In this document: piece after piece, positions 1-8,819 of the stretch
Position numbering within the stretch: position 1 is the stretch's first letter
Layout of the letters: each line of letters opens with the position of its first letter
Program-made: the position numbers and the translations under genes
Assembly: GCA_002069725.1 (NCBI GenBank)
Contig: MWBW01000021.1
Span: 1 to 46,697, forward strand
Reading direction: 5' to 3'
DNA length: 46,697 bases
DNA from: Firmicutes bacterium ADurb.Bin248
Lineage (GTDB): Bacteria; Bacillota; Clostridia; Christensenellales; CAG-138
Notes under the pieces: model-generated
Told to the model about the DNA's origin: nothing
The model's database searches: none
Seen by the model: the letters and a program-made list of their open reading frames with translations, nothing else

Positions 1-1
1 G

Positions 2-157
2 ATCGCTTTCCTTGCCCTTGCCACCGACGATGATATTTTGGTCTGCGATCCCGAGCGCGAGTACGCCTCCCTGGTGCGCGCCATGGGCGGCGAGGTCATC
101 CGCATCGCGGCGGGCAGCGACGACCACATCAACGCCCTCGATATGGTGGAGGGCTAA
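2..157 (+). pseudogene. 3' remnant of a VirB4/TraE-family conjugation ATPase gene, cut by an IS
   Basis: An open frame enters from the window edge and stops at TAA 155-157, giving 51 residues. The stretch with DDDILVCDPEREY, then GGEVIRI and HINALDMVEG, matches the region of VirB4/TraE-type type IV secretion ATPases where the element normally reads I-DPE-EY..LV..LGG.VI.I...(N/H)IN..D. In that family the protein continues for well over 200 residues past this point; here it ends where the IS200-like element begins, and no continuation is found beyond the element. It is therefore a truncated remnant of an integrative or conjugative element. The family call is from recognised motifs only. Confidence 0.7.
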
Positions 158-770
158 GGGTTGCGCTACAGAGGATTATTCCGATCTGTTCGGCGCAGCC
201 GATTACATAGAGCGTAACGCTTTGGTTGCTGTTTTGCCCCCAATGTGTGATTCAGATAACTATAGCATTTGCACCCAAATACAGACGAAAGGTATTTTAC
301 GGGGAAAAACGCCGGGTAATAGGGGAGATATTGCGGAAATTATGTGAATGGAAAGGGGTAACGATAGTAGAAGCAGAAAGCTGCCCGGATCATATCCACA
401 TGCTGGTAGAGATACCACCCAAAATGAGCGTGTCGAGCTTTATGGGTTACCTGAAAGGTAAAAGCAGCTTAATGATCTACGAACAATTCGGAGATCTGAA
501 ATACAAATATAGAAATCGCGAGTTCTGGTGCAGAGGATACTATGTAGATACCTCAGGCAAAGATGCGAAGAAAATCGCAGAGTATATCAAGCACCAACTT
601 GACGAGGATAAGCAGGGAGAACAGCTAAGAATCCCAGACCCTAAACACCCGTTTACGGGTAGCAAGTAACAGCTCCACGCAAATGCCAGATCGTATATGC
701 GCCTATTTGGGCGCTGCTAGTATTAAAGGGCTATGCCCGCATATGCAAAACCCCCGGCTACGCCGGGGGA
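158..770 (+). mobile_element. IS200/IS605-family insertion sequence (single transposase)
   Basis: One Y1 (HUH) transposase ORF is flanked by about 70 bp on the left and 100 bp on the right, with no tnpB or second ORF, as in IS200-type elements. The right end carries a strong hairpin, CCCCCGGC-tac-GCCGGGGG (751-769), typical of the subterminal structures used by these single-strand transposases. The left boundary is set where the VirB4-like frame stops making sense; the exact ends are uncertain because this family makes no target duplications or terminal inverted repeats. Confidence 0.75.
226..669 (+). CDS. tnpA: IS200/IS605 Y1 transposase TnpA, probably with a damaged 5' end
   Basis: The protein carries the hallmarks of IS200-type TnpA: FAPKYRRKVFYGEKRR near the N-terminus, the HUH-type motif DHIHMLVEIPP, the SSFMGYLKGKSSLM segment, and the catalytic tyrosine region WCRGYYVDTSG. 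It nicks and joins single-stranded ends in peel-and-paste transposition. The family usually starts some 15-20 residues before FAPKYRR with a strand reading (K/N)YHIVF. Here the only in-frame start is TTG at 226 and the upstream residues do not match, while the +1 frame reads DNYSI just before the junction. A small deletion near 270 probably shifted the frame, so the copy may be inactive although all catalytic residues remain. Confidence 0.8.
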   Translation: MLFCPQCVIQITIAFAPKYRRKVFYGEKRRVIGEILRKLCEWKGVTIVEAESCPDHIHMLVEIPPKMSVSSFMGYLKGKSSLMIYEQFGDLKYKYRNREFWCRGYYVDTSGKDAKKIAEYIKHQLDEDKQGEQLRIPDPKHPFTGSK

Positions 771-777
771 TTATTGT

Positions 778-820
778 TACATAATTCTCAATTGTCAATT
801 ATCAATTGTCAATTACTCAA

Positions 821-823
<3 letters not shown>
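778..823 (-). repeat. ATTGACA-type heptad array at the 3' end of asnS
   Basis: Read on the minus strand, the asnS stop TGA is followed within a few bases by TAATTGACAATTGATAATTG and one more unit. The unit length is 7 and units are ATTGACA or ATTGATA. It belongs to the repeat family found at most gene ends in this window, here in the sense of asnS. Confidence 0.9.
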
Positions 824-2203
<1,380 letters not shown>

Positions 2204-2242
2204 AGGAGTTCCTCCTTGAAAATAAGGTTATATCAGAGTTGA

Positions 2243-2271
2243 ATTATAGCCCAATCGCGCAGGCTTGGCAA
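2243..2271 (-). promoter_or_regulatory. Sigma-A type promoter of asnS
   Basis: On the minus strand TTGCCA (2266-2271) and TATAAT (2243-2248) are separated by exactly 17 bases, about 40 bases upstream of the asnS start. No T-box sequence lies between promoter and gene, so asnS is apparently not under T-box control. Confidence 0.75.
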
Positions 2272-2312
2272 GTGCGCGGGGGCTTGGAGAATCAAATATC
2301 GGAGGCGCGCCT

Positions 2313-2912
2313 ATGTTTTACGCACCCGTACCCACGCTCGTCATCCGCGCGGACACGCTCTGCCTCGCCACGGTCAACGGCAGGATCGTGGGCGAATGCT
2401 CGCGTGCGTCGCATGTGTCCATCCCCGTTTCCGACACGGGGGACTACTATGTCTGCGTCGCCCCGCTCGAGGGCGAGTGGCGTACCGTCACAAGGAGGAT
2501 CTCCTTCGAGGACGGCGCGCTGCTGCGCGAGCTCGCGCCGGACGTTTCGGTCTGCGTATGGCCGGGAGGGGTGTTCGAGCTGATGCTTTTCACAGGCGCG
2601 TATGTCGAGGAGGAGCCCGCGCCTGAGGAAGCGCCGCCCGAGCTCGCGCTGGCCATGGCCTTCGCGGAGGCCGTGCGCGACGGGCGCGAGGAGGACGCCG
2701 CCGCCTGCCTCGAGCCGGAGCTTGCGGACAGCCTCGATTTCGAGGACCTGCGCGGCTTCCTGGGCGAATTCGCCTACCCGCGCGCGCCTTTCTCGGACAG
2801 GAGCGGCAAAACGCTCGGCCTCGTGTCGTTCTCCGAGGGCAGCGTATGCGCGGCGCGCGTGTTCGAGTTCGACTTCGGCGAGGAGCGCATCTCCAACGTC
2901 AAGGAGGCCTGA
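2313..2912 (+). CDS. Protein of unknown function, 199 aa, acidic
   Basis: The start at 2313 is chosen because GGAGG lies at 2301-2305; an in-frame ATG 48 bases upstream has no such site. I do not recognise the family. The N-terminal half (about 1-100) looks like beta strands, with alternating hydrophobic residues (TLVIRADTLCLATVNGRIVG, YYVCVAPLEG). An EEEPAPEEAPPE linker near 105-116 leads to a second part of helices followed by strands, which resembles a small cystatin/NTF2-like accumulation domain, though this is only an impression. No signal peptide or membrane segment is visible, so it should be cytoplasmic. It stands alone between asnS and the sugar isomerase. Confidence 0.75.
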   Translation: MFYAPVPTLVIRADTLCLATVNGRIVGECSRASHVSIPVSDTGDYYVCVAPLEGEWRTVTRRISFEDGALLRELAPDVSVCVWPGGVFELMLFTGAYVEEEPAPEEAPPELALAMAFAEAVRDGREEDAAACLEPELADSLDFEDLRGFLGEFAYPRAPFSDRSGKTLGLVSFSEGSVCAARVFEFDFGEERISNVKEA

Positions 2913-2927
2913 GCGCGATCGGGGCGA

Positions 2928-2956
2928 TTGAAAACGGCTTCCCTCTCTGCTAGAAT
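2928..2956 (+). promoter_or_regulatory. Promoter of the lyxose isomerase - fructokinase pair
   Basis: TTGAAA (2928-2933) and TAGAAT (2951-2956) are separated by 17 bases. The start codon lies 33 bases downstream of the -10 and is preceded by GGGAGGAAG. Confidence 0.75.
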
Positions 2957-2988
2957 GAAATGGAAATCGCATCGCGGGAGGAAGCCGT

Positions 2989-3666
2989 ATGAAACGCTCC
3001 GAAATCAACGCATACATATCGCGCGCCGAGGAATGGATACGGGAAAGAGGCGTTTTTTTGCCGTCCTTCGCGTACTGGACGCCGGAGGACTGGCGGCGCA
3101 AGGGTCACGAGTACGACGAGATCCGCGCCAACATGCTCGGCTGGGACGTCACGGACTACGGCCTGGGCGACTTCGCAAAGACCGGCCTGCTCCTCTTTAC
3201 CATACGAAACGGCAACCTCAAGGACCCGCGCTTCGCCAAAGCCTACGCGGAGAAGATGCTCGTCTGCGAGGCCGGCCAGCTTTCGCCCAACCACTTCCAT
3301 TGGTATAAGAGCGAGGACATCATCAACCGCGGCGGCGGCGAGCTCATGATGCAGCTCTGGGCGAGCGAAGAGGGCGATTCCCTCTCGGACAAGCCCGTGC
3401 GGGTGCGCGTGGACGGCCGCGCGCTCGAGCTTCCCGCGGGATCGGTGCTGCGCCTTACGCCGGGCGAGAGCGTCACGCTCTCCCCGCGGCTCTACCACGC
3501 CTTCTGGGCGGAAAAGGAGCGCGTGCTCGCGTGGGAGGTCTCCATGACCAACGACGACAACACCGACAACCGCTTCTACGACGTGCCGCGGCGCTTCTCC
3601 CACATCGAGGAGGACGAGCCCGCGCGGCGGCTTTTGTGCAACGAGTATCCGCCCGCGGCGGAGTGA
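2989..3666 (+). CDS. D-lyxose / D-mannose ketol-isomerase, cupin fold
   Basis: The 225 residues match the D-lyxose isomerase family (EC 5.3.1.15), which interconverts D-lyxose with D-xylulose and D-mannose with D-fructose using a divalent metal in a cupin barrel. The signature HFHWYKSEDIINRGGG at 102-117 supplies probable metal ligands H102, H104 and E109; H170 (LYHAFW) is the likely fourth. The length equals the E. coli relative. A fructokinase follows 10 bases later, so mannose to fructose to fructose phosphate is a plausible pathway; lyxose to xylulose is the alternative. The start has GGGAGG upstream and its own promoter. Substrate preference cannot be read from sequence. Confidence 0.9.
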   Translation: MKRSEINAYISRAEEWIRERGVFLPSFAYWTPEDWRRKGHEYDEIRANMLGWDVTDYGLGDFAKTGLLLFTIRNGNLKDPRFAKAYAEKMLVCEAGQLSPNHFHWYKSEDIINRGGGELMMQLWASEEGDSLSDKPVRVRVDGRALELPAGSVLRLTPGESVTLSPRLYHAFWAEKERVLAWEVSMTNDDNTDNRFYDVPRRFSHIEEDEPARRLLCNEYPPAAE

Positions 3667-3676
3667 GGCCGGCTTT

Positions 3677-4618
3677 ATGGACGTCATCGCGCTGGGCGAA
3701 CTGCTCATCGACTTCGTGCAGACAGGTACGACCGACCGGGGATCGCCCCTCTTGGCCGCGAACCCCGGCGGCGCGCCGCTCAACTACCTGGGCGCGCTCG
3801 CGAAATACGGCTGCTCCTGCGGCATGATCGGCAAGGTCGGCGCGGACGCGTTCGGCCGTCAGCTCATCCAGACGCTGCAGGAGGCGGGCATCGCGTTCCT
3901 CGGCCAAACGACCGGGGAAGCGTTCACGACGCTCGCCTTCGTGTCGCTGACAAGAGGAGGGGAGCGCTCGTTTTCCTTCGCCAGGAAACCCGGCGCGGAC
4001 ACGCTGCTTCGCGCGGAGGAGGTGCCGTACCAGCGCATCAAAGAGGCGCGCGCGTTCCATTTCGGCACGCTGTCGCTGACAGACGAACCTTCGAGGAGCG
4101 CGACCATGGAGGCCGTGCGCTTCGCGCGCGAGCGCGGCGTGACGGTAAGCTTCGATCCCAACTACCGCGCCATGCTCTGGAAAAACGCGCGCGACGCGCG
4201 CGAGGCCATGCGCTGGGGCTTCGCCCACGCGGACGTGATCAAGGCCGGGACGGACGAGCTCGAGCTTGCCTGCGGCGCGCCGTGGAAAGAGGCCGCGCGC
4301 GAGCTCGCGCAGGGCGGCAGGCTCGTGTTCGCGACCATGGGCGCGCAAGGCTGTTATGTCGCCGGCGAACGCTTCCAGGGCTTCGTCGAGGCGTTCCAGG
4401 TGGATTCGGTCGATACCACGGGCGCGGGGGACATCTTCTTCGGCGCGGCGATGAGCCGCATGCTCCGCTGCGGTTTGCCGCCCGGTCGGCTCGGCGGGGA
4501 GCGGATACTCGAAGCGGCGCGCTTCGGCGCGGCGGCCGCAGCCCTCTCGACGAAAAAGCCCGGGGGTCTCCCGAGCATTGCCGACGAGGATGAGGTTTGC
4601 GCGCTGCTGGAGGGCTAG
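3677..4618 (+). CDS. PfkB-family carbohydrate kinase, probably fructokinase
   Basis: This 313-residue ribokinase-fold sugar kinase has the N-terminal substrate-binding signature GGAPLNYLGALAKYG (31-45) and the C-terminal signature DTTGAGDIFFG, with the anion hole GAGD at 249-252 and catalytic base D252. The N-terminus VIALGELLIDFV and the overall pattern resemble ScrK-type fructokinases, which make fructose-6-phosphate. It sits 10 bases behind the D-lyxose/D-mannose isomerase and probably phosphorylates its product. Its TAG stop shares the palindrome CTAG (4615-4618) with the stop of the convergent gene, so there is no space between the two genes. Confidence 0.88.
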   Translation: MDVIALGELLIDFVQTGTTDRGSPLLAANPGGAPLNYLGALAKYGCSCGMIGKVGADAFGRQLIQTLQEAGIAFLGQTTGEAFTTLAFVSLTRGGERSFSFARKPGADTLLRAEEVPYQRIKEARAFHFGTLSLTDEPSRSATMEAVRFARERGVTVSFDPNYRAMLWKNARDAREAMRWGFAHADVIKAGTDELELACGAPWKEAARELAQGGRLVFATMGAQGCYVAGERFQGFVEAFQVDSVDTTGAGDIFFGAAMSRMLRCGLPPGRLGGERILEAARFGAAAAALSTKKPGGLPSIADEDEVCALLEG

Positions 4619-6177
4619 TCTTTCTTCGCCCTCTCCCTGACGCTGTCCCAAAACAGGCGGACGAACGATTTCTGGCGCGGCTTTCTGGGCGCGCCTATTT
4701 TTTCGACGTCGCGGCCGATGCGGATGAAGCGGAACATGCTGTCCGCCGCCCGGGAGAACGGGGCGAGGGGGTCCGCGCCTTCGGCGGGGATGCCGAAGCA
4801 CATCACGCCCGCGCCGCCGAGCGCGGAGAGGACGGCCTCGTTTTCATCCTTTTTGCCCGCGATGAGCGCGACGGGGATCCTGCGCGCCTTGCAGCGGCGC
4901 AGTATGCACGCGAGCGCGCGCTCCTTGGCGAGCGAACCCTCGTCCACGCTCATCGTGCCGGATACGACGAGCGCCACGCCCTTTAGAAGCTTCTCGAATT
5001 CGAGCGCGTCGAGCACGGAATCGAAGCTGCGCGAAAGCTCGCCGCCCGTGATGGCCGCGAGCGCGCCCGCGAAGCCGTCCCCGGGCGATACGCCGCGCCC
5101 GAGCGCTTTGGAGAGCGCCGCGAGGAAGTTCTCCGCGCCTTCGGGCAGGGGCGTATCCGCGCCCGCGTCGGCGACGACGAACTTCGCGGCCCTTATGGCG
5201 GGATTCAGGAACTCCGCGTCCGCCGAGGCGACGAGCGGCAGTTGCGCGGCGCCGCCCGTGAGCTCGTTGCACGCGGCGTCGAAGAACTTCACGCCCAGAG
5301 CGCGCGCGAGGCCGAAGCCGCAGTCGTACACCGCGCGCTCGTGCACGCCCACGATGAAGCGGCGAAGCCCCTCGTCCAGCGCGCGGCGGATCAGCTCGCC
5401 CGTGCCGCGCGAGGAAGCGTCGCCGGAAAGGGCGCGCGAGGCGGCCTCCGGGGAAGGCGCGGTTTCTATGACGGCAAGCTTGCCGCGCAGCACCGCGTAT
5501 TCGGCCCTGACCTTGCCCGCGCCGTCGGGAGAGGATACCTCCGCGCGCCGAAGCGCGCCGTCGCACGCTGTGATGAGCGCGCGCGCGAAGCCCGGCCCGC
5601 CGCGGCTCACGGGCATGGGCACGAGCTTGACGCCCTGGAAGTGCTTGCGCGCGGCGAGCGTCAAAAGCTTGATCGCGTCCACGGAGGAGAGGCCTTTTTG
5701 GTAATCCTCCGGCGCGAGCAGCAGTTTGACGCCCTTGCCCACGGGGCTGCGCCTGCCGCGCGCGTGCGGCACGGTGAGGCCGTCGAGCGTGCCGTCCCCG
5801 CCCGCGACGCGGCCGTTCTTCTGGACGGTTCCGTAATAGGAAAGCCCCTCCACGCGCTCGAGGCGGTTGTTCTCGATGTACGGGCGCGTGTGCGTGAGAT
5901 ACATGCCTATGGCCGCGTCCTCGTCTATGGCGGTAAAGACCCGGCGCATCTGCTTGTGCTTGCCGCCCATGAGCACCGCGAGGAAGATATCCCCGCTGCC
6001 GTGCGCGCCCGCTTCGACGAAAAGCGGGTCGTTGCCGCCGTATACCTGCAAGCCCTCGAGCTCGGTGAGCGTGAGCACGGAGAAGATTTCCTCGTATACC
6101 ATGCGGGCGAACTCCCTTTCGGGCAGCTCCGCCATGGCCGCGAAGCGGATGCCGAGGCCGAATTTCGTGATCTGCAT
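4615..6177 (-). CDS. Glycerate-kinase-like protein with an extra N-terminal domain
   Basis: The 520 residues fall into two parts. Residues about 149-490 resemble glycerate kinases of the GlxK/GarK family: GVKLLLAPEDYQKGLSS stands in place of the family start (I.PDSFKGSLS), followed by the typical alternating Rossmann-like segments and a late GVALVVSGTMSVDEGS segment. Several family residues are altered (DSFKG to EDYQKG, ADGGEGT to SRGGPGF), so glycerate kinase activity is uncertain. Residues 1-145 are an additional domain I do not recognise, with motifs YGGNDPLFVEAG and AVLMGGKHKQMRR. It overlaps the stop of ahcY by one base (TGATG), so it is probably translationally coupled to it. Confidence 0.7.
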   Translation of the reverse strand: MQITKFGLGIRFAAMAELPEREFARMVYEEIFSVLTLTELEGLQVYGGNDPLFVEAGAHGSGDIFLAVLMGGKHKQMRRVFTAIDEDAAIGMYLTHTRPYIENNRLERVEGLSYYGTVQKNGRVAGGDGTLDGLTVPHARGRRSPVGKGVKLLLAPEDYQKGLSSVDAIKLLTLAARKHFQGVKLVPMPVSRGGPGFARALITACDGALRRAEVSSPDGAGKVRAEYAVLRGKLAVIETAPSPEAASRALSGDASSRGTGELIRRALDEGLRRFIVGVHERAVYDCGFGLARALGVKFFDAACNELTGGAAQLPLVASADAEFLNPAIRAAKFVVADAGADTPLPEGAENFLAALSKALGRGVSPGDGFAGALAAITGGELSRSFDSVLDALEFEKLLKGVALVVSGTMSVDEGSLAKERALACILRRCKARRIPVALIAGKKDENEAVLSALGGAGVMCFGIPAEGADPLAPFSRAADSMFRFIRIGRDVEKIGAPRKPRQKSFVRLFWDSVRERAKKD

Positions 6178-7418
6178 CAGTATTCGCCTTTCATGTAGTT
6201 TTCCTGTTCGGGGGTGAGCGCGTCGAGGCCTATGCCCATGGCGCCGATCTTGAGCACGGCGACCTCCCGGTCGATCTCATCGGGGATGTCGTAGAGCCCC
6301 GGCCCGAGGCTTTTGCCGTTCTCGGCGATGTATTTCGCGCCGAGCGCCTGTATCGCGAACGAAAGGTCCATGATGTCCGCCGGATGCCCGTTGCCCGCCG
6401 CGATGTTGACGAGCCGCCCGTCCGCCATGACGTTGAGCACGCGCCCGTCGGGCAGGCAATACCCGTCGATGAAGGGCTTCCTCTGCTCGACGCGCACAGT
6501 CATAGCGCGAAGGTCTTTCTTGCTGAACTCCACGTCGAAATGGCCGGCGTTTGCGAGTATGGCGTTGTGCTTCATCTTTTCGAAGTGGCGGCGCGCGATC
6601 ACGTCCCTGCAGCCGGTCGCGGTGATGAAGATGTCGCCCAAAGGCGCCGCGTCGTCCATCTTCATCACGCGGTAACCCTCCATGGCGGCCTCGAGCGCGC
6701 GGTAGGGGTTCACCTCGGTAACGATCACGTTCGCGCCCAATCCCCTGGCGCGCATGGCGATGCCGCTCGAACAGAAGCCGTAGCCCGCGACGACCACGGT
6801 CTTGCCGGAAAGCATGATGTTGGTCGCGTACATAACGGCGTCCCACACGCTCTGGCCCGTGCCGTGCCGGTTGTCGAAAAGATGCTTGCAGTTGGCGTCG
6901 TTGACGGCCATCATCGGGAAGGGGAGCTTTCCCGCCGCGGCGCGCGCGTGAAGGCGGCGTATGCCCGTGGTCGTCTCCTCGCAGCCGCCGATGAGGTTTT
7001 CGGCGTATTCGGGGTGCTCGGAGCATAGCATAGACACGAAATCGCCCCCGTCGTCTATGATGACGTGCGGACGGAACTCGAGCGTCTTTCGGATGTGCTC
7101 ATGGTATTCCTCCTGCGTCGCGTCGAACCACGCGTTGACCTCCATGCCCATTTCATGGAGCGCGGCGCACACGTCGTCCTTGGTGGAAAGCGGGTTCGAG
7201 CCGGTCACGGCGACGTCCGCCCCCGCGGCCCGCAGCAGCAGCGCGAGGTAGGCGGTCTTGGCCTCGAGATGGACGCTCACGCTCACGCGCAGGCCGGAGA
7301 ACGGCTTTTCGATGGAGAAGCGCTCCTCGAGCGCGCGCATGACGGGCATGAATTCGCGGACCCACTCTATGCGCTGCCTGCCGAGCTTCGCGAGGGAAGC
7401 GTCCCTGATGGCGCTCAT
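6177..7418 (-). CDS. ahcY: S-adenosyl-L-homocysteine hydrolase
   Basis: It hydrolyses S-adenosylhomocysteine to adenosine and homocysteine in the activated methyl cycle. At 413 residues it is the shorter form that lacks the eukaryotic insertion. Visible family features are MDD-like IDDGGD (121-126), EETTTG (148-152), NDANCKHLFDNRHGTGQSVWD around 173-193, the NAD-binding GYGFCSSG (212-219), and GHFDVEF. A strong promoter at 7454-7482 and GGAGG before the start support the chosen ATG. It faces mtaD, whose product handles the same metabolites by deamination, so the two divergent units form a SAH/MTA salvage locus. Confidence 0.95.
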   Translation of the reverse strand: MSAIRDASLAKLGRQRIEWVREFMPVMRALEERFSIEKPFSGLRVSVSVHLEAKTAYLALLLRAAGADVAVTGSNPLSTKDDVCAALHEMGMEVNAWFDATQEEYHEHIRKTLEFRPHVIIDDGGDFVSMLCSEHPEYAENLIGGCEETTTGIRRLHARAAAGKLPFPMMAVNDANCKHLFDNRHGTGQSVWDAVMYATNIMLSGKTVVVAGYGFCSSGIAMRARGLGANVIVTEVNPYRALEAAMEGYRVMKMDDAAPLGDIFITATGCRDVIARRHFEKMKHNAILANAGHFDVEFSKKDLRAMTVRVEQRKPFIDGYCLPDGRVLNVMADGRLVNIAAGNGHPADIMDLSFAIQALGAKYIAENGKSLGPGLYDIPDEIDREVAVLKIGAMGIGLDALTPEQENYMKGEY

Positions 7419-7453
7419 AACGGTTCCTCCGGTGTGTTTTTTCGTATGATGCC

Positions 7454-7482
7454 ATTATATAACGCCGCGCGCGGCTGGTCAA
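7454..7482 (-). promoter_or_regulatory. Promoter of ahcY
   Basis: On the minus strand TTGACC (7477-7482), 17 bases, then a perfect TATAAT (7454-7459). The -35 hexamer overlaps the proposed -35 of the divergent mtaD promoter. Confidence 0.8.
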
Positions 7483-7504
7483 ACGGCGGAAAATGAGGTA
7501 ATAT
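7476..7504 (+). promoter_or_regulatory. Candidate promoter of mtaD giving a near-leaderless transcript
   Basis: TGGTCA (7476-7481), 17 bases, TAATAT (7499-7504). Initiation about 7 bases after the -10 would fall at 7511-7512, the A of the mtaD start codon. No Shine-Dalgarno lies at normal distance from the ATG; the only GAGG is at 7495-7498, inside the promoter. Confidence 0.5.
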
Positions 7505-7511
7505 ATCTCTC

Positions 7512-8819
7512 ATGGACATACTTTTCAAAAACGCCGCCATACTCACCATGTGCGACGACGCGCCCGTCCTCGAAAACGGCTTCGTCGGCGTGGAGGGCGG
7601 CTTCATCCGCTCCGTCGGGCGGGCGGAGCCGGAAGGTGCGGCCGCGCGGACCATCGACTGCCGCGGCGATATATTGATGCCCGGCCTCGTCAACGCGCAC
7701 GCGCACACGGCCATGTGCCTGATGCGCGGCTACGCGGACGATTATACGCTGCGCGAATGGCTCTTTGAGCGCGTGTTCCCGGTCGAGGCGGGCCTGGGCG
7801 CGGCGGAGATACGCGCGGGCGCGAAGCTCGGCTTCGCGGAGATGATCGCATCCGGCACGACGAGCGTGAGCGACATGTACTTCCACCAGCCCGAGGTCGC
7901 GGCGCTCGCGGCGCAAATCGGCATGCGCGCGTCGCTGTGCAACGGCGTGGTCGCGCTCGACGGCAGGCTCGATCCCAACGGCCGCTGCTTTGGCGAGCTT
8001 GCCGCGCTCGTGCGGGATTTCCACGGCGGGGGCGACGGCCTCGTGCGCGCGGACGCGTCCATCCACGCCGAATACACGAGCTGCCCCGAAGCGTGGGAGA
8101 AGGAAACGGAGCTCGCCTTGGAGCACGGCCTCGTGCTGCACCTGCACCTTTCGGAAACCAGTGCCGAGCACGACGGCTGCATAGCAAAATACGGCCTCAC
8201 CCCGGCGCGGCTGTTCGAGAAGCACGGCGTGTTCCGCGCAAAGACGCTCGCCGCGCACTGCGTATGGCTGAGCGGCGAGGACATGGACATACTCGCGCAA
8301 AACGGCGTAAGCGCCGCGCACTGCCCGGTATCCAACCTCAAGCTCGGCAGCGGAATCGCGCGCGTCAGCGAGATGCTTCGCCGCGGCGTCAACGTCGCCC
8401 TCGGCACGGACGGCTGCTGCTCGAACAACTCGCACGACCTGTTCGAGGAAATCAAGCTCGCGGCGCTGCTCGCCAAGGGCACGGGCGGCGACCCGACGCG
8501 GCTTCCCGCATACGAGGCGCTCAGGCTTGCGACCGTGGGCGGCGCGAAGGCGCAGGGCAGAGAAGGGCAGATCGGCCGCGTGAAGGAGGGCTATCAGGCC
8601 GACCTGATACTGCTTAAAACGGACTCGCCCTCGATGTGCCCCGTCTATTCCCCTGCAAGCGCCGCCGCTTACGCGGCCAAGGGGAGCGACGTGAGGCTCA
8701 CGATGGTGCGCGGGAAGATTCTCTACGAAAACGGAGAGTTCACGACCATAGATATAGAAAAAGCCGTTGCGGACGCGCGGGAAACCGCCCGCCGCATACT
8801 GAGGGAGCATACGGGATGA
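7512..8819 (+). CDS. mtaD: 5-methylthioadenosine / S-adenosylhomocysteine deaminase
   Basis: A 435-residue amidohydrolase of the MtaD/SsnA group. The metal ligands are in place: H63 and H65 in NAHAHTAM, H212 in HLHLSET with E215, H249 in AAHCVWL, and D300 in GTDGCCSNNS. The SNN after the aspartate is characteristic of the MTA/SAH deaminases. The reaction converts SAH to S-inosylhomocysteine, MTA to methylthioinosine, and in some relatives adenosine to inosine. Its position opposite ahcY fits adenosine-moiety salvage in the methyl cycle. The stop overlaps the start of the HD-domain gene (ATGA). Confidence 0.88.
   Translation: MDILFKNAAILTMCDDAPVLENGFVGVEGGFIRSVGRAEPEGAAARTIDCRGDILMPGLVNAHAHTAMCLMRGYADDYTLREWLFERVFPVEAGLGAAEIRAGAKLGFAEMIASGTTSVSDMYFHQPEVAALAAQIGMRASLCNGVVALDGRLDPNGRCFGELAALVRDFHGGGDGLVRADASIHAEYTSCPEAWEKETELALEHGLVLHLHLSETSAEHDGCIAKYGLTPARLFEKHGVFRAKTLAAHCVWLSGEDMDILAQNGVSAAHCPVSNLKLGSGIARVSEMLRRGVNVALGTDGCCSNNSHDLFEEIKLAALLAKGTGGDPTRLPAYEALRLATVGGAKAQGREGQIGRVKEGYQADLILLKTDSPSMCPVYSPASAAAYAAKGSDVRLTMVRGKILYENGEFTTIDIEKAVADARETARRILREHTG

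Noticed and set aside
12..347. Plus-strand frame overlapping the VirB4 remnant and the IS
   Set aside because: Its first part is an out-of-frame reading of the VirB4-like sequence; only its DNYSI segment may be a trace of the shifted transposase frame.
7419..7511. SAH riboswitch upstream of ahcY
   Set aside because: Only 93 bases separate ahcY and mtaD, and they are taken up by two promoters; no SAH-aptamer sequence pattern is seen.
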